Shown in pieces: positions 55,101-62,201 of a stretch of 64,000 nucleotides of DNA (positions within the stretch are counted from its first letter, which is position 1; each line of letters begins with the position of its first letter). The stretch spans positions 186,001 to 250,000 of the forward strand of contig NZ_SSOD01000002.1 of assembly GCF_004801305.1 (NCBI RefSeq). Reading direction: 5' to 3'. The notes beneath the pieces are model-generated. The model saw only the letters and a program-made list of their open reading frames with translations, ran no database searches and was not told where the DNA came from. This stretch comes from Pseudothauera rhizosphaerae (GTDB lineage Bacteria; Pseudomonadota; Gammaproteobacteria; Burkholderiales; Rhodocyclaceae). The position numbers were made by a program, and so were the translations under genes.

Positions 55101-58100
55101 GCAGCACTTCAAGCTGCTCGGGCGACGCGCTGGTATTGGCCAGCGCCGCCCGGTCCAGTCGGCCGGCGAGCAGTGCCGCCGGGTTCGCCACTTGGTCACC
55201 GGGCCGCTGGCGAAGCTGCGCGAGGTAGTCGTAGTCCGCGTTGGTGGAATACACCGGCGCGCCGCCCAGCTCCTCGAAGAACAGGTCTTCGAACTCGCGC
55301 GGATCGAAGTCCGCGCCGGCCCGTTCCGGCGTGAGGTAGCCGTACTGCACCAGCAGGCCACGCATCTCATCGATGCCGCGCCCGCCGTTCCTGCGCAGGA
55401 CGTGCTTGCCGAAGAGCGGCGGGGCGGCCTTCTCCTTGGCGTCCAGGCCCCATTCGCTTTCGAGCTGCGCGCGGTCCAGGCCGCCCAGCTTGGCGATAGC
55501 GGTGAAGAGCGAATCGACGGTCGGATCAACCGTATCCGGGTCGCTCTTCCTGCGCTCGACGACGGGCAGCGTGTCGGTCGCCTCGACCTGGCGAGTCAGG
55601 AACTGCCACGCCTGATAGACGGGCTGGCTCATCACCTCGCGCCGGGTTTCGATCTCCATCTCGTCGCGCAGCACCTTGGCCTCTTTCTGCAGCCTGCGCA
55701 GTGCCCGACTGCGCGCGCCGGCTAGCCACTGCATGTCGCGCACACCACGGGCGGACAGGTCGGACTGCGCCACGTCGGTGGCCTGCTGCCCGAGGGCCTG
55801 GTAGTCAGCGAAGGCCTCCGCGTCCATCCCGGCGGATTCCGCAGCATCGAAGAGCGGGCGCAGGCTGCCGGCCTGCTCGGCAGTGCGGATCGCGTCGTCC
55901 GTGGCGAGCATGCGGTCGAACACCTGGCGCACCTCGGGCGACAGTTTGCCGGCCGCCGAGTTGCGCGCGAGGAAGTCCTTGAGCGAGCGATACACGCTGA
56001 GCATCCACGCGCGGAAGCGGCTGAAGAGCGGCTGCAGTTCGATGCTGGGCGCCTGCCCTTCCAGCAGGTAGCGCTCGAAGGACTCGGCGAACTTCTCATG
56101 GTAGGCGCGCTTCTCATCGAAAGGCAGGGCGTGCCAAGTGTCCAGGTCTGGCAGGCCGAACCACTGCATCAGCACGCCCACATCGTTGATGATGGCGCGC
56201 TCGCCGTCGGTCATCTGCGCCGTGTCGTAGCTGCGCGCGGTGGCCGCTACGTCGGCCATCACCTCCAGGAAGAAGTGCCCCGACTCGTGCAGGAAGGTTG
56301 AGAGGTCGGCGCCCTTGAGCAGCGCCATCGTGAGCGTCTCGGGGTTGAGACCGCCGCGCGCCGCGCCTGCGCCCTGGAAGAACACCGCCGCGCCGTTGAA
56401 GGCGTGCCCCAGGTCGTAGGTACCGCCCATGGCGCCGGTTGCACGGGACCAGTGCAGCCCGACCATATCCTCGCCGCGCCATTCGCGCACGCGGGCATGC
56501 ACGTCGGCCAGCAGCGGCATCAACTGGGAAACGGGGAGCGGCTTGTCGGGGTTCGCAGGGTCGCGCAGTACGGTCCAGCCATGCACCTGCACGCCATCGG
56601 CCGCGGATGCGGTATCCGCCCAGCCGCGCTGCTGGAATTCGCGGAACGTCTCGCTGTCTTCCGGAGGGCCATTGACCGTCAACTCCCCGTCGGCCGATAC
56701 GAGGAATGTCAGCGCGGGGTCGTTCGTCAGGCCGGCGTCGATCTGTTCGCGGCCATATACCCGCACCTTGATCCCGCCCGGACGAAATTCGCCCGGCGGG
56801 ATGATGTCCGCTTCTACGCGGTATCCTTCAAACGGCCCCAGGGCGCTGTCAGCAACTTCTCGTGCTGTTTCCGCTTCGCCTCGGAGTTCATCGGCCGCTG
56901 CTTCGGACGCGCGGCGTATTCGGCGCAGAACTCCGGATTTCCGGCTGTAGGTCGTTTCTCCCGCAGGGCGAGAGGATAGGAAAACACTCTCGGCATGATC
57001 TGCCTCTTCTTCGGTCATCGGCCGGATGCCCGGCGCGGTGATTTCAATGCTATCCGCTTCGAGGTCTCTGAACAAGGCCAGCAGCTCTTCCGTCGTGCGG
57101 GGTGCGTTGTCGTCCGACTGTTCGAACTGCTGCCCGCCCGCGACGCTCTCGGCCACCACACGCAGGCGGTACTTCTCGAAGAGTTGCTGCGGTGCGAGTC
57201 CCGTGCGGCTGGACAGCGCGCCGAAGAACTCGCCCACCAGGGTGGCGTAGGCGGTATTCACGTCGGGCCGGAAGCGGTTGGCGGCGTTGAGTTCGGTCAG
57301 CACGGCGTCGCGCACGTCGTCGATGGCCATGCGCTCCTCGACCTGCGCCTCCACCTGGGTAAGCGCGTCGCCCACGTCGCGGCCCAGTTCCTCCACCTGG
57401 CGCTGCAGGTACTCGCCGGCTTCCGCCCGGCTCATGGGGTTGGTGTCGGTCTTGAGGTGGTCAAGCAGTGCCGCATCCAGCCCGGCCGGCGCGATCTTCG
57501 CTGCGAACTCCGATACCGGGATGCGCACGTCGCCGCCGGTCTGCACGGCTTCCTGTAGCTGCGCTGCCACCGACGGCGAGATGCGAGCCAGGTCCTCGGC
57601 GATGCCGGACTGCATCAGCACTTGGCCGCTCACCAGCACATCCTGCACCGGGCCGTCTTCCAGCGCCGCGTCCAGGAACTGCTGGAACGTGTCCGGGCTG
57701 TGCTGCGTCATCGACATCGCCCGCGCGAGGTCGCCTAGTTGCGCGAGTTGCTGGGCCGTGCCTTCTGCCTGCTGGGCCTGCTGCTCGCGCCGCGCGCCGC
57801 GTGTGCGCACGTGCAAGGCCGCCTCGACGAAGCTTCGCGCCAGCGCACCTACCGTGGCGCCGACAGCACCCTCGTAGCCGGTTTCCTGCCAGTCGTAGGT
57901 GTGCTCCGGATTGGTGAGCCCGATGCGCAGGGTGTCGTGCAGGATGTTCTCGGCCATCTCCTGCGCGCCCTCGGACACCCCCGCGATGCCGATACGCGCC
58001 AGCGCGGCGGCCATCTTGTTCTTCACCGGCACGGCCAGCGGCCCCATGATCCGATCCAGCGCCCATCGCTCGGTGATCCCGGTCACGGCAGCGCCCCCCA

Positions 58101-58893
58101 GGATGGCGAGGTCTTTCAGGCCCTGGCCTGCCTGGTCACCGGCGACGCGCTCAGCCATCACGTCCGCGCCTTGGGCGTAGAGCCCCGCACCGCGGTCGAA
58201 GGGAAGCATGGCGATCTGCGCGCCCACCTGCCCGAGGCCGGCCATCACGTCGTCGAAGAAGGTGCGCTGCGCGGCCGGCAGCATCAGTTCGTTGCGCGCG
58301 TAGTCCTTGAGGCCGCTGCCCGCTTGCCGCCAGCCTTCGCCCATCAGCGGCCCGACCAGCGATTCGGCCGTGGGCGCGCCGCCAGCCCGAGGCGTCGGCA
58401 GCACCATGGCCGCCAGTCCGCCGAGGGTGTTGCGCTGGGCTACGTCGAGCAGATGTCCGGTGCCGGAGATCGTGCGTCCGGGCGCCTCCAGTGCGCCGCC
58501 AGCGAGCTGGCGCGCGATGCGTTCGGCGATGCCCAGTTGCTCCACGTCCTGGTGCGCCAGCGCAGCGAATTGCGGGTCGAACAACTGCCGGGCGAGGATG
58601 GGCGAGCTGGCCGCCAGTCGCTGCACTTCGCGCACGCGGTCGCGCCGCTCGATGTCTTCGAAGTTGCGCTCCACCAGATCGGCCGGCAGGCCGGTACGCT
58701 CGGCGAGCTGCTGCACGGTGGCGGCGCGCTGGGGGGCGATCTTGAGCGCCCGGTCCAGCGTGCTCTGCACCGCGCGCTGCGCGTCGTCTCGCTCGCGGTC
58801 GAGAATCTGGTCGTAGATGTCGAGGGTCGGCGGGGCGGCCGGCTCCGTGGCGTCGGCCTGCTGGTCGAGTAGCGTGTCATAGATGTCGGGCAT
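52186..58893 (-). CDS. Giant phage polyvalent/internal-virion protein with zincin motif
   Basis: A 2235-residue protein. The N-terminus opens MPDIYDTLLDQQADATEPA; a helical region follows. Hydrophobic, possibly membrane-interacting helices lie around 200-330. A zinc metallopeptidase motif HESGH is at about 868-872 (TFLHESGHFFLEVMADVAA). A long Arg/Glu-rich helical middle (about 900-1800) and membrane-like helices near the C-terminus (YLLLFTVPAVLGSLLRDALK, about 2095-2115, and QISFLMGLFVGVRELTGAA) follow. Such giant proteins in podoviruses (BPP-1-like; 'large polyvalent proteins') are packaged and ejected into the host. The specific function is unknown. Confidence 0.8.
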   Translation of the reverse strand: MPDIYDTLLDQQADATEPAAPPTLDIYDQILDRERDDAQRAVQSTLDRALKIAPQRAATVQQLAERTGLPADLVERNFEDIERRDRVREVQRLAASSPILARQLFDPQFAALAHQDVEQLGIAERIARQLAGGALEAPGRTISGTGHLLDVAQRNTLGGLAAMVLPTPRAGGAPTAESLVGPLMGEGWRQAGSGLKDYARNELMLPAAQRTFFDDVMAGLGQVGAQIAMLPFDRGAGLYAQGADVMAERVAGDQAGQGLKDLAILGGAAVTGITERWALDRIMGPLAVPVKNKMAAALARIGIAGVSEGAQEMAENILHDTLRIGLTNPEHTYDWQETGYEGAVGATVGALARSFVEAALHVRTRGARREQQAQQAEGTAQQLAQLGDLARAMSMTQHSPDTFQQFLDAALEDGPVQDVLVSGQVLMQSGIAEDLARISPSVAAQLQEAVQTGGDVRIPVSEFAAKIAPAGLDAALLDHLKTDTNPMSRAEAGEYLQRQVEELGRDVGDALTQVEAQVEERMAIDDVRDAVLTELNAANRFRPDVNTAYATLVGEFFGALSSRTGLAPQQLFEKYRLRVVAESVAGGQQFEQSDDNAPRTTEELLALFRDLEADSIEITAPGIRPMTEEEADHAESVFLSSRPAGETTYSRKSGVLRRIRRASEAAADELRGEAETAREVADSALGPFEGYRVEADIIPPGEFRPGGIKVRVYGREQIDAGLTNDPALTFLVSADGELTVNGPPEDSETFREFQQRGWADTASAADGVQVHGWTVLRDPANPDKPLPVSQLMPLLADVHARVREWRGEDMVGLHWSRATGAMGGTYDLGHAFNGAAVFFQGAGAARGGLNPETLTMALLKGADLSTFLHESGHFFLEVMADVAATARSYDTAQMTDGERAIINDVGVLMQWFGLPDLDTWHALPFDEKRAYHEKFAESFERYLLEGQAPSIELQPLFSRFRAWMLSVYRSLKDFLARNSAAGKLSPEVRQVFDRMLATDDAIRTAEQAGSLRPLFDAAESAGMDAEAFADYQALGQQATDVAQSDLSARGVRDMQWLAGARSRALRRLQKEAKVLRDEMEIETRREVMSQPVYQAWQFLTRQVEATDTLPVVERRKSDPDTVDPTVDSLFTAIAKLGGLDRAQLESEWGLDAKEKAAPPLFGKHVLRRNGGRGIDEMRGLLVQYGYLTPERAGADFDPREFEDLFFEELGGAPVYSTNADYDYLAQLRQRPGDQVANPAALLAGRLDRAALANTSASPEQLEVLRARRMTARDGLHPDIVAELTGFDSGDALVQALVAAHPPEVEIEALTDLRMLERHGDLATPEALERAADRAVHNDVRARMVATELSALARATGQRAVMTQAAREYARQMVARLKVRHVKPTQYSRAAARASTAAEAALRAGNRELAAVEKRNQLIGLQATRAAHQALGEVESGLQYLAKFNSEGTRKSVDPDYLEQIDSMLERFDLRAGQSLKAIDKRTSLAKWIAAQEEAGIEPDIPDWIQVEAAREHYKNLTVEQFRGLVDSVKQIEHLGRLKHKLLTARDKRALDAIVAEVRDSITAAAGGRVVGNERRNTLGSRAEHMARGFMAAHRKLASLVREMDGMQDGGALWEYLVRPMNEAGEREATMRAEAAQRLHDLAKPLLADGERMGGTGRHFPSLGRALNRGERIALALNWGNAGNRQRLLDGRGWTRAQVMPVLQTLTPAEWQFVQGVWDFFEGYRPQIAAKERRVAGKEPEWIEAEPFTVTPANGAPIALRGGYYPVKYDPAQSGEAAAHADAESAKQMMRAAYTAATTRRSFTKSRSERVVGRPLLLSFDGIYQGANEVIHDLAWHEWLIDANKLLRRLDASMRQGFGAEKVTAIKKAIEDIARGDAPAQHMVERALNHLRTGATITGLGWNLTTALLQPLGFTNSMVRIGPAWVARGMREFYGSPSRMLEKAEEAQAKSEFLRNRARTMNREINDVQNRLEGDKGDIRLALEASYFILIQKLQAAVDYPTWYGAYEKAMADPANLREGGTADEVRAVAMADQAVIDAQGGGQIKDLAQVQRGSAAWKLFTNFYSYFSVTLNLAAERTRATNFRRPHDVMRLAGDYLLLFTVPAVLGSLLRDALKGEDDEDELVQNMAAEQISFLMGLFVGVRELTGAAQALAGVGKPFGYSGPAGARFFGEMQKLSQQIDQGELDMALFKAANNTAGILFHYPAGQVNRTVEGAAAMLEGRTANPLSVVVGPPR

Positions 58894-58906
58894 GGTCGGT
58901 TCCGGG

Positions 58907-61141
58907 TTACTGCGGCCGGCCAGCGGCCACCCACAATTCGGCGATGCGCTGCTCAGTCACGGGCAAGTCGCGTGATTGCAGCTTGCCAGCGATGGTCAAG
59001 CGCTGGCCGGCCGGGATGGCCGACAGGGGCACCTCCTCGCCGCCGACGCGCACGTACGCCCGGCCCTGCTGTTCGGGCGCCATCAGGGCGATGGGCCGCT
59101 GCCGGTCGGTCAGCAGGAAGCGAGGCACGAAGGCCTGATCCGCAAGCGTGTTGTCGATGATCCGCTGCAACTCTTCGCTATTCGCCTTGCGCTTTCCGGC
59201 GAGGTCGGTGCGCTCGAACTCGCGCACGCGCTCGTCGATGACCTGTTCGAACTGCGCGAAGGCCAGCTTCTCGCCGTCATTTGGTTTCCCGTCCGCAGGC
59301 AGGATGCCGGCGCCCTCGGCAGCACGCTTCACCCGGTTCGCCGTGGTGATGACCTCCAGGTGCTTGTCGCCGGCCGCGCCCTGGGCATCGGCGAGCAGGG
59401 CGTACCCCTTCTCCAGGTGCTGGTCGTCCAGCACCGGGCGGAACTGCTGGAAGAACTGCAGGGGCGTCATCTTCGCCAACTCGCTGCGCGGCAGGGAGAG
59501 GATCGTCGCCCAGGCCTCCGGCCGATGCACCGCACCGCCATTCTTCGCCATTTTCTCGGCGAAGACCATCACGCTGCCCAGCTTGTCGCCAGGGATCATC
59601 CGCCGCACGGAAGGCGGCAGTGCGTCCAGCCGGCCGCCGTTCTCGTAGAGGCCGCGGTAGGCTGCATCCAGGGCATCGTCTTCGGTCTGCCGCTTCGCGG
59701 CCTCGATGTCCTTGTACCGGGACTCCAGCGCAGTTTCCGCCTGCTTCATCCGGCTGGGGTTGTTCGCGAGGTCTGGCCGTTCGCGCAGTTCGGCCTTCAG
59801 ATCAGCCAGCGTGGCGCGCACCGCACCGCCACCGGCGCCGAACTCGCGTGCGCCCCGCTCTACGTAGCGCTGCGTCTCGGCCGGCGCGTGGTCCAGCCAG
59901 CCTTCGCCGTGCTCATTGATGGCGTCGTCCAGCTTCCCGGGCCCCCAGTTGTAGGCCGCCAGCGCCTTCGGCACGTCGCCGCCGTAGTGCTTGAGCAGCG
60001 CGCCCAGGTAGTCGCGCCCGACGCGGGCGCGCTCTTCAGGGCTGTCATCGGCCGCCGGCCGCACGCCGAAGCCCGGATCGCGGTTCGTCGTGTCCAGGAC
60101 CTGCATCTCGCCCTTGGCGCCCTTGGATGATTCCAGCAGCGCACCGTCTTCGCCGTAGCGCCGGCCGCCGGATTCGATGCCCATCACGATGTTGGCGAGG
60201 CGGTCGAAGTCGCCCGGCACGATTCGTGGCGTGGCGCGCTCGATGACCTCCGCCGCTGCGCTGGTCGCCACGCGCAGGTCCATCTCCTTGGTGATCAACC
60301 CCTGCGCCTGCAGCAGGTCGTCCGGCTCCATGTCCTTGCCGTAGCGGCGCAGGTAGGCGTCGGCGTAGGTGATGTCGTTCTTCTCGACGGCGGTAGCGAG
60401 CGCGAGCTTGTGCGCATCCGACACCGCCTTGGCGGACTGGGCCTGTGCCCACTCGGCGGACTTTCCGAGCAACTGCGCGGACTCGTAGGTAGCGGCGCGG
60501 ATGGACTGCACAGCACCATCCACCACCTTCGGGTTGCTGTAATTGAACCCGATCAGGTTCATGCGGTTGGTAATCACGCCGTCATTGACCGACAGCGAGT
60601 AGGTGCGGAACTCGTCCGACTCGTGCTTCATCGCGCTCGCGCGGAACTGCGCGAGGCGCTTCGTGCTGGCGTCCATGAAGGCGGTGCGCTGGAACTCGTT
60701 GCCCAGCGTGCCGGCGATGCGCTCGATCTCCTTCCCGTAGGTCTCGGCGTACTCCTCGGCCAACGGTTTGCCGCTCTGGCGCTCCAAAGCGGAGATGCCA
60801 CGCTGGTTCGTGTAGCCCACGTCCTTGTCGTAGGCCAGCCGCATCTCGATCTCGAGTGCCTGGTTCAGCGCTGCGTTGATCCGCGTCGCATTCACCCGCT
60901 GCGCGGCTTCCAGCTCGGCGCGGGCCTGCGCGTCGCCGATCCGCTGCAGCGCCTGCCCGGTGCGTTGGGCAGCGGCGCCAGGATCGGCCACGTTTAGCGC
61001 AGGCGTGGACGGCGGGCGCGGTGCGCGGGAGATGGCCTGCTCGACGCGCGGGTCAGCCTGCACCCCACCGCCGGAGAACTGCACGCCGGGCATGGCGCCG
61101 GGCGCGGTCTGGAAGTTGTCGTAGCTTGGGACGCGTGGCAC
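58907..61141 (-). CDS. Virion-associated lytic transglycosylase
   Basis: A 744-residue protein. The N-terminal half is helical; the middle (about 315-430) is an SLT transglycosylase domain with the catalytic Glu in IVMGIESGGRRYG (about 325), then ALLESSKGAKGEMQVLD and LAAYNWGPGKLDDAI. The C-terminal about 290 residues are Arg/Glu-rich helical and resemble no family. It probably opens the cell wall during DNA ejection. It lies 13 nt upstream of the giant protein gene, as in other podoviruses where these proteins are ejected together. Confidence 0.9.
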   Translation of the reverse strand: MPRVPSYDNFQTAPGAMPGVQFSGGGVQADPRVEQAISRAPRPPSTPALNVADPGAAAQRTGQALQRIGDAQARAELEAAQRVNATRINAALNQALEIEMRLAYDKDVGYTNQRGISALERQSGKPLAEEYAETYGKEIERIAGTLGNEFQRTAFMDASTKRLAQFRASAMKHESDEFRTYSLSVNDGVITNRMNLIGFNYSNPKVVDGAVQSIRAATYESAQLLGKSAEWAQAQSAKAVSDAHKLALATAVEKNDITYADAYLRRYGKDMEPDDLLQAQGLITKEMDLRVATSAAAEVIERATPRIVPGDFDRLANIVMGIESGGRRYGEDGALLESSKGAKGEMQVLDTTNRDPGFGVRPAADDSPEERARVGRDYLGALLKHYGGDVPKALAAYNWGPGKLDDAINEHGEGWLDHAPAETQRYVERGAREFGAGGGAVRATLADLKAELRERPDLANNPSRMKQAETALESRYKDIEAAKRQTEDDALDAAYRGLYENGGRLDALPPSVRRMIPGDKLGSVMVFAEKMAKNGGAVHRPEAWATILSLPRSELAKMTPLQFFQQFRPVLDDQHLEKGYALLADAQGAAGDKHLEVITTANRVKRAAEGAGILPADGKPNDGEKLAFAQFEQVIDERVREFERTDLAGKRKANSEELQRIIDNTLADQAFVPRFLLTDRQRPIALMAPEQQGRAYVRVGGEEVPLSAIPAGQRLTIAGKLQSRDLPVTEQRIAELWVAAGRPQ

Positions 61142-61144
61142 CGG

Positions 61145-61999
61145 TCAGGCCCTCTTCTGTTGGTAGGCGCGCCACTTCTCCGCGATGGCTGGCGCGGAGC
61201 CGGCCAGCGACATCAGCGCATCGCCCACCGGGCTGATCGCGCTCGCGGTCTGGCTGTAGTAGCCGGACATGTCGGCCTGGATCAGGTTCGGATCGACTGC
61301 GTAGGGGCTCACGTACAGGTCCGCCTTCTCGGGATCGATGTTCTCCGCGGCGGCCCGTGCAAGCATCGCCTGGTTCTCGGCATCAACGGCCTGCGAGCGG
61401 TAGCCCCAAGCGGCGCGGGCCGCGTTGGCCTGGATCGTGTTGGCGTCGATCTCGCCCATCACGTCCGTGCTGGTCAGGATGTTGAGCGACGTGGCGCTGC
61501 CAAGATCGACGCCGTTGGCGGCCAGCGCCACCCGCTGGCTGCTTTTCATCTGCGCAGTGGAGAGCCGGCTTGCTTGCTCCTGCCGCTCGCCCTGCAGCAG
61601 CGAGGACCGTGCGGCCAGCTCGGACAGGCGGGCATTCACGTCCGCGATGGTGGCCTGGTAGCCGAGGGAGAGCTTCTGCGTACGCATCTGGTACTCGGTG
61701 GCGAGTACCTGTTGGCTGCGGGTGAGCTTGGCCTGCTCGACGGCCAGTAGGTTCATCTCCATCTGGCCCTTCGCCATGGTCGCCGCGTGCTTCGCCGCGC
61801 TCTTGGCCGACTGCGCGCTGTACCACGCGCCAACGGCCTGCGTGACGGCCCCGGTCACGGACAGCGCCATGCCGCCGAAGGAGATACCGGACGATGCCGG
61901 TGCGGACGACGCGGACAGGCCCATCACGTTGCTGGTGTTCGGCCCGGCCAACAGCGTCGGCTGCGCGCCGAAGGGGCTGATAGCGGAGAAAGTTGCCAT
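61145..61999 (-). CDS. Internal virion-like phage protein
   Basis: A 284-residue protein (ATG at 61997-61999). The Ser/Ala-rich N-terminus contains a hydrophobic segment (GMALSVTGAVTQAVGAWYSA), followed by Ala/Gln/Leu-rich helices (about 70-230: KSAAKHAATMAKGQMEMNLL and SSLLQGERQEQASRLSTAQM). The layout resembles T7 gp14-type internal proteins that form the trans-envelope channel. It is the first of the three adjacent likely ejection proteins. Confidence 0.75.
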   Translation of the reverse strand: MATFSAISPFGAQPTLLAGPNTSNVMGLSASSAPASSGISFGGMALSVTGAVTQAVGAWYSAQSAKSAAKHAATMAKGQMEMNLLAVEQAKLTRSQQVLATEYQMRTQKLSLGYQATIADVNARLSELAARSSLLQGERQEQASRLSTAQMKSSQRVALAANGVDLGSATSLNILTSTDVMGEIDANTIQANAARAAWGYRSQAVDAENQAMLARAAAENIDPEKADLYVSPYAVDPNLIQADMSGYYSQTASAISPVGDALMSLAGSAPAIAEKWRAYQQKRA

Positions 62000-62057
62000 G
62001 GGTGCGCCTGCGTACTGGACGTGCCCATTCTGCGGCGCACCCAGCAAACCACGCGCA

Positions 62058-62192
62058 CTACCGGCGCGGCGCGATGAAGTGCCGCCCGCATCGACGGCAC
62101 TCGAAGACCTTCTCGCCTTCGGCGTTGATGCGCACGAACCGCCAGCGGTGGCGGGTCCAGCGGCAGATGATGGCGTTCAACCAGTTGTGCAT
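62058..62192 (-). CDS. Tiny zinc-ribbon-like phage protein
   Basis: A 44-residue basic protein starting MHNWLNAIICRWTRHRWRFV, ending FECRRCGRHFIAPRR. Cys10, Cys32 and Cys35 are present; CxxCG resembles a zinc knuckle or ribbon, and one ligand may be His15 or His38. It resembles the DUF1660-type prophage proteins in my memory. It ends 58 nt before the next gene's ATG and begins 10 nt after its upstream neighbour's stop. Confidence 0.75.
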   Translation of the reverse strand: MHNWLNAIICRWTRHRWRFVRINAEGEKVFECRRCGRHFIAPRR

Positions 62193-62201
62193 CCCGCCAT
62201 G

